Shown piece by piece: positions 1-8,069 of a stretch of DNA of 12,274 nucleotides. Source of the DNA: Chitinophagaceae bacterium (GTDB taxonomy: Bacteria; Bacteroidota; Bacteroidia; Chitinophagales; UBA10324); contig JAHEZG010000078.1 of the NCBI GenBank assembly GCA_023251195.1, forward strand, positions 1 through 12,274, given 5' to 3'. The number at the start of each line of letters is the position of its first letter. Within the stretch, counting starts at the first letter, position 1. Below the pieces are notes generated by a model. That model worked only from the letters and a program-made list of their open reading frames with translations. It was not told the DNA's origin and did no database searches. A program made the translations under genes and the position numbers.

Positions 1-158
1 TCCTTACAGCGTTCATGTTGTTCGCGAAAACAATGCCTGTGATTGCGATGGCCGAAACAAAACACATTTTAAGAATTTCAGGTGATGCACAGAAAAAAGC
101 TGCTGCAGCACATTCACATAGTCATGAAGATTTACCTGGATCAATTCAAGTTCATTAA
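1..158 (+). CDS. actC: Alternative complex III subunit ActC (NrfD-like), C-terminal end only
   Basis: This is the last 51 codons of a gene cut by the window start; the frame opens at base 3 and ends with TAA at 156-158. The visible peptide begins LTAFMLFAKTMPVIAMAETK, which looks like the end of a membrane helix, and continues into a cytoplasmic tail with a His-rich stretch (HSHSHED). ActC is the NrfD/PsrC-like integral membrane subunit of alternative complex III that carries the proposed quinol site. The assignment rests mainly on position: the stop lies 2 nt before actD, and actC-actD-actE-actF is the usual order. The retained residues also resemble the end of Bacteroidota ActC proteins. 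None of the functional core is visible here. Confidence 0.8.
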   Translation, partial: LTAFMLFAKTMPVIAMAETKHILRISGDAQKKAAAAHSHSHEDLPGSIQVH

Positions 159-160
159 CC

Positions 161-697
161 ATGAGAAATAAATTTTTAGTAGGTTTATACAGCGACGAAG
201 ACAAGATGATAGATGGCGTACGAAAAATGCGTGAGAATCATCTGGAAGTTTACGATGTAGTTTCTCCATTCGCCGTTCACGGATTAGATGACGCTTTAGG
301 TTTGAATGAATCAAGACTGCACATCACAGGATTTATTTATGGAGCAACGGGATTGACTATCGCACTGACTTTCATGTCATGGGTGTTCACTTCCGACTGG
401 CCATTAAACTTTGGAGGAAAACCTCACTTTTCTTTTCCTGCTTTTGTTCCAATCCTTTTTGAATTTACTGTGTTAAGTGCTTCTATCGGAATGACTTTAA
501 CATTTTTACTTCGCTCAGGATTGTATCCGGGAAGAATTCGTGAAAAATTAGATGAGCGTACTACTGATGATAAATTTGCTGTGGTTTTCAGAATAAATAA
601 AAAAACTACTGCTGAAGAAATAGGCAAGATGAAAGAAATGCTGCAATCATCAGGAGCAGAAGAAATAAAGGAGAGAGATTTAAAAAGACATTATTAA
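161..697 (+). CDS. actD: Alternative complex III subunit ActD (DUF3341)
   Basis: This 178-residue protein matches the DUF3341/ActD family. It has a soluble N-terminal alpha/beta part (about 1-50, starting MRNKFLVGLYSDEDKMIDGV), two membrane helices (about 55-77 and 94-118), and a C-terminal soluble segment with the conserved-looking LRSGLYPG junction near 117-124. In alternative complex III, ActD is a membrane-anchored accessory subunit packed against the NrfD-like subunits; no cofactor is known for it and none is visible. The ATG lies 2 nt after the actC stop, which indicates translational coupling. The A-rich leader has no Shine-Dalgarno sequence. Length and architecture are normal for the family. 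Confidence 0.93.
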   Translation: MRNKFLVGLYSDEDKMIDGVRKMRENHLEVYDVVSPFAVHGLDDALGLNESRLHITGFIYGATGLTIALTFMSWVFTSDWPLNFGGKPHFSFPAFVPILFEFTVLSASIGMTLTFLLRSGLYPGRIREKLDERTTDDKFAVVFRINKKTTAEEIGKMKEMLQSSGAEEIKERDLKRHY

Positions 698-717
698 TTG
701 ATTTCGAAAAAAGAATC

Positions 718-1377
718 ATGATAAAGAGGTCATCCATAGTTACCGCCGGTTTAGTACTGTTTGTTTGGTTGTTGCAAAGTGCCTGCAGCAATGAACCACG
801 CAGAACTCCCGGTCGTGAGTACATGCCTGATATGGCGCATCCTGTAGCTTACGAAACATATTTAGGCAATGAAATTTTTCCTGATAGTATGAATGCACAA
901 AAACCTGTGTTGGGAACTATTCCGATTTATCAGGGAATTGTTGGAAATGAAAATGCATTTATGCCTTTCCATTATACCAATACACCTGAAGGTTATGAAG
1001 CAGCAGGAGTTGATGTAAAAAATCCTTTAACAATCACACCTGATGTTTTGGGTGAAGGAAAAAGATTGTTCAATATTTATTGCGCCATCTGTCATGGTGA
1101 AGATGGTAAAGCTTCAGGTCATATTGTTGTAGGTGATAATGTGACGAGCAAATTTCCACCACCACCATCTTATTTTACTGATGCGATACTGGCATTACCT
1201 GAGGGAAAAATGTATTTCTCCGTTCACTTTGGAAAAAATTTAATGGGTGCGTACAGTACTCAGTTGGATAGAATTCAAATCTGGAAAGTAATTTCATATG
1301 TAAGAAGTATGCAGGATGATTACCGTAAAACTTTAGCCGGTGCACCTGCTGTTACTGATTCAACCAAAAAAATGTAA
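718..1377 (+). CDS. actE: Alternative complex III subunit ActE, monoheme cytochrome c lipoprotein
   Basis: This 219-residue protein starts with a lipoprotein-like signal (MIKRSSIVTAGLVLFVWLLQSAC); Cys23 is the likely lipidated residue, although Gln at -3 makes the lipobox imperfect. A single c-type heme site, CAICH, is at 122-126 inside LFNIYCAICHGEDGKASG. Met176 in GKNLMGAYS is the likely axial ligand. The fold is class I cytochrome c. In ACIII, ActE carries electrons from the ActA/ActB side toward the terminal oxidase on the periplasmic face and is lipid anchored. The gene starts 20 nt after actD and ends 22 nt before actF. Nothing suggests it is broken. Confidence 0.93.
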   Translation: MIKRSSIVTAGLVLFVWLLQSACSNEPRRTPGREYMPDMAHPVAYETYLGNEIFPDSMNAQKPVLGTIPIYQGIVGNENAFMPFHYTNTPEGYEAAGVDVKNPLTITPDVLGEGKRLFNIYCAICHGEDGKASGHIVVGDNVTSKFPPPPSYFTDAILALPEGKMYFSVHFGKNLMGAYSTQLDRIQIWKVISYVRSMQDDYRKTLAGAPAVTDSTKKM

Positions 1378-1399
1378 ACACTGAAAATCAAGCGCTGCA

Positions 1400-2581
1400 A
1401 TGAACGAGACTTTTAATTTTACATCGAGACTAAAAACCATCAGCATGGTATTAATGCTGATTGGTGCTGCTGCTTTAGCGGGAGGCTTTGTTGTTTATAG
1501 TGGAGATGAAATAAACCGTGTATGGGCAAATCTCCTTTTGGATAGTGTGTTCTTTTTAGGAATAGGAATGGGCAGTGCATTTTTTATTGCCGCAGTTTAC
1601 CTTGCATGGGGTGGATTTTCTGTAGTATTCAAAAGAGTACCTGAAGCAATTTCGCAATGGATGCCGGTTGCTGCTGTAATTTTATTATTAGTGTTAATTG
1701 CAGGTCATGGAAATTTATATGAGTGGACACATGCTGAGGAAGTTGAACACGATCCAATCTTAAAAGGTAAGACAGCATACCTGAATCTTCCATTCTTTTT
1801 TATTCGATTTGCATTTTTTCTTGGCGCATTGGTAACTTGTACTATTCTTCTTCGCAAAACTTCATTGAAAGAAGATACAATGATGGCCGGTGATACTACA
1901 ATGTACAAACGGAGCTTAGTAATTGCATCAGTATTCATTCCATTCTTTGCTGTTTATATTTTAGTTACTGCTTGGGATTGGTTAATGTCATTGGACCCGC
2001 ATTGGTACAGTACAATGTACGGATGGTATTCATTCGCTAGTTTCTGGGTAACCAGTATTGCAGTGATAACTTTGTTTACAATCTTTTTAAAGAAGAAAGG
2101 ATATTTGAAAGAAGTAAATGTGAATCATTTGCATAACCTTGGAATCATGATGTTTGCATTCAGCATCTTCTGGACTTATGTAACCTTCTGTCAGTTCATG
2201 TTGATATGGTATGCAAACATTCCTGAAGAAACAATTTATTTCCAGCACAGGTATGGTCATTACAAACCATTATTCTATGGAATTTTTGTTTTGAATTTTG
2301 TTCTTCCTTTTTTATTGCTGATGTCAAGAGATGCCAAAAGAAATATGAATCGTTTAATACTGGTTGCCTGTATCATCATCATTGGACACTTTACTGATTT
2401 TTATTTAATGATTATGCCCGCAACTGTTGGAGATAAAAATGGTTTTGGATTTCTTGAAATCGGATTGCCTTGCTTATACATTGGTTTATTGCTGTATGTT
2501 GTTTTTTCTTCATTGGCAAAAGCTAACCTGGTTCCGAAGAATCATCCATTCTTACAAGAGAGCATTCATAATTCCCTTTAA
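1400..2581 (+). CDS. actF: Alternative complex III subunit ActF (NrfD-like membrane subunit)
   Basis: This is a 393-residue polytopic protein with about ten predicted helices (roughly 13-33, 44-70, 86-102, 129-152, 170-191, 208-232, 245-270, 288-308, 318-338 and 349-373). The segment WLMSLDPHWYSTMYGWY at about 194-210 and the stretch WTYVTFCQFMLIWYANIPEE at about 258-277 are typical of ActF. ActF is the second NrfD/PsrC-like subunit of alternative complex III, homologous to ActC, and forms part of the membrane core that oxidises quinol. The ATG is 22 nt after actE, and the stop is 26 nt before coxB, which puts the quinol-oxidising complex and the oxidase in one transcription unit. Length is normal. 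Confidence 0.93.
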   Translation: MNETFNFTSRLKTISMVLMLIGAAALAGGFVVYSGDEINRVWANLLLDSVFFLGIGMGSAFFIAAVYLAWGGFSVVFKRVPEAISQWMPVAAVILLLVLIAGHGNLYEWTHAEEVEHDPILKGKTAYLNLPFFFIRFAFFLGALVTCTILLRKTSLKEDTMMAGDTTMYKRSLVIASVFIPFFAVYILVTAWDWLMSLDPHWYSTMYGWYSFASFWVTSIAVITLFTIFLKKKGYLKEVNVNHLHNLGIMMFAFSIFWTYVTFCQFMLIWYANIPEETIYFQHRYGHYKPLFYGIFVLNFVLPFLLLMSRDAKRNMNRLILVACIIIIGHFTDFYLMIMPATVGDKNGFGFLEIGLPCLYIGLLLYVVFSSLAKANLVPKNHPFLQESIHNSL

Positions 2582-2607
2582 TAACTGACTGAGAAAAAGA
2601 ACTTGCA

Positions 2608-3654
2608 ATGACAACATACTTAGTAATAGCGGCCTTACTCCTCATCGGGATGCTGGTTGTTCAGATTTCGAAAGCCAATGAATATATCAATACTCTCAGA
2701 GGTGAAGATGCTGAATTGGATACTGACAGAATCAATGGAGTGCTCTGGTTAATATTCACTATTTTATTTTTAGTTGGAATTGTATGGAGTACTTGGTATT
2801 TCAGCCCATTGTTTCTTCCTGAATCTGCATCAGAACATGGTCATTGGATTGATACCATGTTTAATATCACTTTAATTTTGACTGGAATTGTTTTTGTGTT
2901 AACACAGATTGCCTTGGGTTGGTTTGCCTGGAAGTATCATGGTAAAAAAGGAAAACTTGGTTTTTATTATCCCGAAAATAATAAACTCGAAATGATCTGG
3001 ACAGTGGTTCCTGCAATAGCATTAACCATACTTGTAGTTGTTGGATTGTATTATTGGTTCAGAATTACCGGCCCTGCTTCTGCTGATGCAAGAGTAGTTG
3101 AGATAACAGGAAAGCAATTCAATTGGTTGGTTCGTTATCCTGGACCTGATGGTAAATTAGGAACGAACAATTGGAAATTGATTGACGAAACAAATGCAGT
3201 TGGAATTGATTTCAATAACAAAGATGGGTTGGATGATATCATGCCAACTGAACTTCACTTTGAAGTAAATAAACCTTACATGCTAAAGATTGGCGCCCGC
3301 GATGTTATTCATGATGTTGGTTTACCACATTTCAGAATTCACATGGATGCAATGCCCGGTCTTCCTACACACTTCAAATTCACTCCAACTATTACAACAG
3401 ACGAGATGAAGAAGAAGACCAACAATCCGGACTTTGATTATGAAATGTGTTGTGATTATTTGTGTGGAAAAGGACACTCGGCAATGAAGATGATGGTCTA
3501 TGTTGATACGAAGGAACAATATCAGGCATGGTTGCAAAAGCAAAAATCATTTTTTGAAACAGCAATAAAGGGAACGGATGCTGAAAAGAAAATAGTAGCA
3601 TCTGTTACGGAAAAAGTTTCCACCGAAAAAGGAAGCGATCATTCAAATCATTAA
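2608..3654 (+). CDS. coxB: Cytochrome c oxidase subunit II (CuA subunit)
   Basis: This 348-residue protein has an extra N-terminal hydrophobic segment (about 3-20), the two standard helices (about 45-65 and 83-107), then the LEMIWTVVPA motif (127-136). Its Glu128 matches the K-channel entrance glutamate. A cupredoxin domain follows from about 160. The CuA ligands are His235 (in DVIHDVGLP), Cys282, Cys286, His290 and Met293 (in CCDYLCGKGHSAM). The usual Glu between the two cysteines is replaced by Tyr284, and Cys281 adds a non-standard cysteine; both differ from the textbook CxExC loop. No fused cytochrome c domain is present, so electrons must arrive from a separate donor such as ActE. The C-terminus ends in a charged tail (GSDHSNH). 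It lies 10 nt before coxA. Confidence 0.96.
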   Translation: MTTYLVIAALLLIGMLVVQISKANEYINTLRGEDAELDTDRINGVLWLIFTILFLVGIVWSTWYFSPLFLPESASEHGHWIDTMFNITLILTGIVFVLTQIALGWFAWKYHGKKGKLGFYYPENNKLEMIWTVVPAIALTILVVVGLYYWFRITGPASADARVVEITGKQFNWLVRYPGPDGKLGTNNWKLIDETNAVGIDFNNKDGLDDIMPTELHFEVNKPYMLKIGARDVIHDVGLPHFRIHMDAMPGLPTHFKFTPTITTDEMKKKTNNPDFDYEMCCDYLCGKGHSAMKMMVYVDTKEQYQAWLQKQKSFFETAIKGTDAEKKIVASVTEKVSTEKGSDHSNH

Positions 3655-3664
3655 AATTCAGGAG

Positions 3665-5545
3665 ATGGACGCAAAAGATCTTCATCATGGACACAGTGAG
3701 CATCATTCAGGTGCTGTAATTACTGACCATGTACATTATCAGGATACGGAAGGAGTAATTCGATTCGAAGCTGACCATGGTCATCATGACAGTGACAGAA
3801 ATAAGAAGAATTTCATTCACACCTATATTTTCAGTACTGATCATAAAATGATTGGTAAACAATTTTTGATAACCGGAATTATCTGGGCAATTATTGGTGG
3901 AGGTCTTTCGAATATTTTCAGAATGCAATTAGGCTTTCCAGATGTGCCTTTACATTTCATTGGAAATATTTTTGGAGACAAGTGGGCACCCGGCGGGAAA
4001 ATGACCCCGGATTTTTATAACATGCTTATTACTATGCATGGTACTATTCTCGTTTTCTTTGTATTGACTGCAGGATTAAGCGGAACATTTGCTAATCTTT
4101 TAATACCGCTTCAGATTGGTGCACGCGATATGGCATCACCGGTTTTAAATATGCTTTCATATTGGTTCTTCTTTTTAGCAGGAGCCGTAATGTTTACTTC
4201 TTTCTTTATGCCAAGCGGAGCAGCAGGAGTTAGCTGGGTTTTTTATCCTCCATTAAGTGCCATACGAGAAGCTGCAGTTGGCTCTGAAACCGGAGCCGAT
4301 TTATGGCTGGTCAGCATGGCATTATTCATAGTCTCGAGTTTGTTAGGCGGATTAAATTATATCACCACCATTCTCAATCTGCGAACAAAAGGAATGTCTA
4401 TGTCAAAATTGCCATTGACCATATGGGCGTTGTTAATCACTGCAATTCTTGGTTTGCTTTCGTTTCCGGTTCTTTTGGGTGCGGCTATCCTTTTGATATT
4501 TGACCGTTCAATGGGAACAAGTTTTTATCTCGATAAAATTTACATGAGCGGAATAGGAGCAATGCCTCACGAAGGTGGAAATCCGATTTTGTATCAACAT
4601 TTGTTTTGGTTCTTAGGTCACCCTGAAGTTTACATTGTTATTCTTCCTGCATTCGGAATTGTATCTGAAGTGCTGGCTGTGAATTCTCGTAAACCAATTT
4701 TTGGTTATCGGGCAATGATACTTTCCATGTTAGCAATTGCTGCGTTGGCATTTTTTGTTTGGGCGCATCACATGTTTGTTACAGGATTAAATCCATTCGT
4801 TGGTTCTGTGTTTGTATTTCTTACTTTGTTAATTGCAATTCCATCAGCCATAAAAGTATTTAACTGGATTACTACAATCTGGAAAGCAAACATTCGATAT
4901 ACGCCGGCCATGATGTTCTCGGTTGGGTTTGTCTCACTATTTATTTCCGGTGGATTAACCGGAATCTTCCTTGGTAATTCTTCGATTGATATTCAATTGC
5001 ATGATACTTACTTTATTGTTGCTCACTTCCACATTGTAATGGGTGTTGCAGCTTTTTTCGGAATGTTTGCAGGCGTGTATCACTGGTTTCCGAAAATGTA
5101 TGGTAGATTCATGAATCGTACAATCGGGTTTATCCATTTCTGGGTAACCTTTGTTGGTTCCTATTGTATTTTCTGGCCAATGCATTATCAGGGGATGGCT
5201 GGTGTTCCTCGTCGTTATTATTCTCACGGAGCATTTGAATCTTTCAATAAATTCGGAGCATTAAGTGAGTTCATCACAATAGCTGCGATTGTTGTTTTCC
5301 TTGCACAATTACTTTTTGTTTTCAATTTCTTGTACAGCATGTATCGCGGTAAAAAAGTGACTGAACTCAATCCATGGAAATCTAATACCATTGAATGGAC
5401 AACTCCAATTCATCCGGGACATGGAAACTGGGACGGACCATTGCCTGAAGTTCATCGCGGACCTTATGATTATGGTAAGGATGGCGAAGATTTTATTCCT
5501 CAAACGGTTCCAATGCGACCTGGTGAAACCACCCATCACGGATAA
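3665..5545 (+). CDS. coxA: Cytochrome c oxidase subunit I (A1-type heme-copper oxidase)
   Basis: The catalytic subunit reduces O2 to water and pumps protons. Of its 626 residues, the first 50 form a hydrophilic His-rich extension with ten histidines by residue 41; the 12-helix core follows. Visible ligands are His125 and His456 (low-spin heme), His454 (heme a3), and His319, His368 and His369 (CuB). Tyr323 in GHPEVY is the cross-linked tyrosine. Glu321 in the same motif, Asp155 and Asn162 mark a complete D-channel; Ser394 and Lys397 mark the K-channel, so this is the A1 type. The start at 3665 gives only a 10-nt gap after coxB; an AGGAG abuts the ATG, too close to be a normal ribosome site. 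The C-terminal tail ends ETTHHG. Confidence 0.97.
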   Translation: MDAKDLHHGHSEHHSGAVITDHVHYQDTEGVIRFEADHGHHDSDRNKKNFIHTYIFSTDHKMIGKQFLITGIIWAIIGGGLSNIFRMQLGFPDVPLHFIGNIFGDKWAPGGKMTPDFYNMLITMHGTILVFFVLTAGLSGTFANLLIPLQIGARDMASPVLNMLSYWFFFLAGAVMFTSFFMPSGAAGVSWVFYPPLSAIREAAVGSETGADLWLVSMALFIVSSLLGGLNYITTILNLRTKGMSMSKLPLTIWALLITAILGLLSFPVLLGAAILLIFDRSMGTSFYLDKIYMSGIGAMPHEGGNPILYQHLFWFLGHPEVYIVILPAFGIVSEVLAVNSRKPIFGYRAMILSMLAIAALAFFVWAHHMFVTGLNPFVGSVFVFLTLLIAIPSAIKVFNWITTIWKANIRYTPAMMFSVGFVSLFISGGLTGIFLGNSSIDIQLHDTYFIVAHFHIVMGVAAFFGMFAGVYHWFPKMYGRFMNRTIGFIHFWVTFVGSYCIFWPMHYQGMAGVPRRYYSHGAFESFNKFGALSEFITIAAIVVFLAQLLFVFNFLYSMYRGKKVTELNPWKSNTIEWTTPIHPGHGNWDGPLPEVHRGPYDYGKDGEDFIPQTVPMRPGETTHHG

Positions 5546-5566
5546 TTAATTTTCATAGAAACTAAA

Positions 5567-6460
5567 ATGCAAAAGACAGAGCGAATAGAAATTTCATCAT
5601 TAATTGTTGCGAAGTTGAAAGACTACGCGCAACTGATGAAATTCCGTTTGTCTATGTTGGTCGTATTTTCATCAGGCATAGGTTACCTGATGGGTTTAAC
5701 CGGCTCAATCAATTGGCAAGGTTTCATAATGATTTGTATTGGAGGAATGTTAACTTCAGGAGCATCGAATGCTTTGAATCAAGTAATTGAAAAAGATTTT
5801 GACCGCTTAATGAAGCGTACTGCAAACCGACCTTTACCTACTGAACGAATGGCAACTATTGAAGCATTATTGTTCAGTGGAATATTAGCTGTAAGCGGAA
5901 TCGGAATTCTCTGGATTTATTTTAATCAGGCTGCTGCATTGTTAAGTGCCATTGCTTTACTTACTTATGCTTTCATTTATACTCCATTAAAAAGATACAG
6001 CCCCATTGCAGTTTATGTTGGAGCAATTCCCGGGGCTTTGCCTCCAATGATTGGATATGTTGCCGCTACAAATTTGTTGAATGAACAAGCCTCTCTTTTA
6101 TTTCTGATTCAGTTCTTCTGGCAGTTGCCACACTTCTGGGCAATTGGTTGGGTTGGATATGAAGAATATATCCGTGCAGGTTTCAAATTACTTCCATCAA
6201 TAGAAGGAAGATCAAAAGCAAGTGCCATGCAAACTGTTTTCAGTGTGTTGGTATTAATTGCAATAAGTGTGTTACCCTATTGGTTTGGATTCACCGGATT
6301 TATTTCAATGTTGATAGTAGTTCCAGCGGGATTGGTTTTCCTCTGGCAGTCAATAAAATTATATCGTCAATGCAGTATCAGTGCTGCACGGCAATTAATG
6401 TTCGGATCATTTTTTTATTTACCAATTGTACAGCTTGCGTTGTACTTCGATAAACTGTAA
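5567..6460 (+). CDS. ctaB: Protoheme IX farnesyltransferase (heme O synthase)
   Basis: This 297-residue UbiA-family membrane prenyltransferase transfers the farnesyl group of farnesyl diphosphate to heme B, giving heme O, the precursor of heme A for the aa3 oxidase. The first substrate-binding motif is NQVIEKDFDRLMKRTANRPL (71-90), with Asn71, Glu75 and Asp79 in the NxxxExxxD pattern and the LMKRTxxRPL signature of CtaB/COX10. The second loop is YTPLKRYSP (138-146), and HFWAIGWVGYEEY (189-201) is the third conserved region. About eight or nine helices are expected. The leader is A-rich with no Shine-Dalgarno sequence. Heme A synthase (CtaA), which acts next, is not in this window. Confidence 0.96.
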   Translation: MQKTERIEISSLIVAKLKDYAQLMKFRLSMLVVFSSGIGYLMGLTGSINWQGFIMICIGGMLTSGASNALNQVIEKDFDRLMKRTANRPLPTERMATIEALLFSGILAVSGIGILWIYFNQAAALLSAIALLTYAFIYTPLKRYSPIAVYVGAIPGALPPMIGYVAATNLLNEQASLLFLIQFFWQLPHFWAIGWVGYEEYIRAGFKLLPSIEGRSKASAMQTVFSVLVLIAISVLPYWFGFTGFISMLIVVPAGLVFLWQSIKLYRQCSISAARQLMFGSFFYLPIVQLALYFDKL

Positions 6461-6466
6461 TTATAA

Positions 6467-7045
6467 ATGATAGCTGCAATGGCAATGACCGAAGAAAATA
6501 AAAAACAAGCAGGCGCTCAACGCTTTGGTTTGTACTTGGGTCTTGCAACCATTGCCATGCTTTTTACAGCATTGACAAGTGCTTATATTGTTCGCATGGG
6601 TGCGGGCAATTGGTTGTTTGTAAAAATGCCATTGCAATTCTGGATCAGCACTGCAACAATTATTTCAAGCAGTGTTACTTTTTATTATGCAAAAGCAGCT
6701 CATCGTTCCGGTGATGTTTCGAAATACAGAATGCTGGTATGGCTGACTTTTGTTTTAGGAATTGCATTCATCAGTTTTCAATACATGGGGTGGCTGGCGA
6801 TTGCTAAAACCGGAATTTACATTGATGGAAATCCCGGTGGTTCTTTCATATATGTAATATCAATGGTGCATGTTGTTCATGTTATGCTCGGATTGGTTTT
6901 GTTATCAATCGTTGCCATTCGCACTTCAATAAATTCTTACAATCCCGACCACATTCATAAAATTGGTTTGATGGCAACTTACTGGCACTTTGTTGACTTT
7001 CTGTGGATTTATCTTTTCATTTTCTTCCAAATAAAATTCTTCTAA
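6467..7045 (+). CDS. coxC: Cytochrome c oxidase subunit III, short five-helix form (copy 1)
   Basis: This 192-residue protein of the heme-copper oxidase subunit III family has five helices (about 21-41, 57-75, 88-110, 126-150 and 169-190). The C-terminal signature TYWHFVDFLWIYLF (171-184) is characteristic, and HVVHVMLG (135-142) corresponds to the conserved His-containing helix. The start at 6467 lies 6 nt after the ctaB stop; in-frame ATGs at 6479 and 6485 are plausible alternatives, because the conserved part begins around residue 17. Subunit III stabilises proton uptake in the oxidase. It is followed after 12 nt by a second, clearly different subunit III gene, an arrangement I recognise from Bacteroidota aa3 operons. 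Confidence 0.92.
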   Translation: MIAAMAMTEENKKQAGAQRFGLYLGLATIAMLFTALTSAYIVRMGAGNWLFVKMPLQFWISTATIISSSVTFYYAKAAHRSGDVSKYRMLVWLTFVLGIAFISFQYMGWLAIAKTGIYIDGNPGGSFIYVISMVHVVHVMLGLVLLSIVAIRTSINSYNPDHIHKIGLMATYWHFVDFLWIYLFIFFQIKFF

Positions 7046-7057
7046 ACATACACTCTG

Positions 7058-7723
7058 ATGGAAGCAACTCTTACAGCACCAACCACAACAAAAAATTCCT
7101 GGAACGGAGGAGTATCACCGTTTAAGGTGAGTTGGGGTAAACTGATGATGTGGTATTTTCTGCTTGGCGATAGTTTTTCATTCGCATCATTTCTGGTAAC
7201 CTACGGCGCATTGCGATTCAGTTACGATTCGTGGCCGGTGCCGAACGAAGTATTTAAATCATTCCCGTTTGTGGAGCATGCTAACTGGCCATTGATGTTT
7301 GTGAGTCTGATGACTTTCATTCTCATTATGAGTTCGGTTACCATGGTATTGGCTGTTCATTATGGCAATGCTGAAAAAAATAAAAAGAAAGTTGCCATGT
7401 GGTTGTTCTTTACCATCATTGGTGGAATTGCTTTTTTAAGTTGTCAGGCTTGGGAATGGACTCACTTGATTGGTGAAGGAATGGTGATGACCAGCAACCC
7501 GTTTGGTGCTACCGCATTCGGATGGTTGTTCTTTTGCATTACAGGCTTTCACGGCTTCCATGTATTTACCGGGGTAATAATTAACTGCATAGTTTTAAGT
7601 AATGTAACCAGTGGAGTTTACGACCGCAAAGGAACTTATGAAATGGTAGAGAAGTGCGGATTGTACTGGCACTTTGTGGATCTGGTTTGGGTGTTTGTGT
7701 TCATGGCTTTTTACCTTCTTTAA
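7058..7723 (+). CDS. coxC: Cytochrome c oxidase subunit III (copy 2)
   Basis: This 221-residue member of the subunit III family is more canonical than copy 1. It contains SCQAWEWTHLI (about 128-138), which matches the conserved Q-x-x-E-[WY] helix with its membrane-buried glutamate. It also has TGFHGFHVFTG (162-172) and LYWHFVDLVWVFVF (202-215). Five helices can be drawn after a polar N-terminus of about 25 residues. The two subunit III genes share only the family signatures, so this is an old duplication rather than a recent one. Whether both are in one oxidase or are alternatives cannot be read from the sequence. It ends 28 nt before the subunit IV gene. Confidence 0.94.
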   Translation: MEATLTAPTTTKNSWNGGVSPFKVSWGKLMMWYFLLGDSFSFASFLVTYGALRFSYDSWPVPNEVFKSFPFVEHANWPLMFVSLMTFILIMSSVTMVLAVHYGNAEKNKKKVAMWLFFTIIGGIAFLSCQAWEWTHLIGEGMVMTSNPFGATAFGWLFFCITGFHGFHVFTGVIINCIVLSNVTSGVYDRKGTYEMVEKCGLYWHFVDLVWVFVFMAFYLL

Positions 7724-7751
7724 TAATTAACGAATAGAAAAAATTTCAATC

Positions 7752-8069
7752 ATGTCAGCAGAAGCGCACGGTAATATGGTAAAGTTGATCTGGAGAACTT
7801 TCTGGATCATGTTGGTTCTTACAATTGTGGAAGTTGTTGCGGCAATTTTTTATCCGCATGGAATGAACCGCATGCCTTTGAATATTTTTTTCATAGTAAT
7901 GAGTTTGACTAAAGCATTTTATATAGTTGGAACTTTCATGCACCTGAAGTTTGAAGTGAAACATTTAATCATTACTATTCTGGTTCCGCTAATTTTATTG
8001 TTATACACCATTTGTATTTTCTTAGCTGAAGGCAGCAGCTGGTTGCAAATGAAAAATACCATCTGGTAG
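7752..8069 (+). CDS. Cytochrome c oxidase subunit IV (prokaryotic COX4 family)
   Basis: This small 105-residue membrane protein has three helices (about 13-33, 42-60 and 71-92). The motif YIVGTFMHLKFEVK (57-70) is the signature of the prokaryotic COX4/CyoD-like family, an accessory subunit on the outside of the oxidase core. The length fits the family. The ATG at 7752 is the only sensible start, preceded by an A/T-rich leader. The TAG stop shares its last base with the GTG start of the SCO gene (TAGTG), which implies translational coupling and supports operon membership. Confidence 0.93.
   Translation: MSAEAHGNMVKLIWRTFWIMLVLTIVEVVAAIFYPHGMNRMPLNIFFIVMSLTKAFYIVGTFMHLKFEVKHLIITILVPLILLLYTICIFLAEGSSWLQMKNTIW

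Noticed and set aside
3392..3601. Minus-strand frames overlapping coxB (also 3322-3543) and similar frames under coxA
   Set aside because: They lie fully inside strongly conserved genes on the other strand and have low-complexity, Ser/His/Cys-rich translations typical of antisense shadows.
3655..3664. AGGAG just before the coxA ATG as a ribosome binding site
   Set aside because: It abuts the start codon with no spacer and the other genes of the operon lack Shine-Dalgarno sequences, as is common in Bacteroidota.
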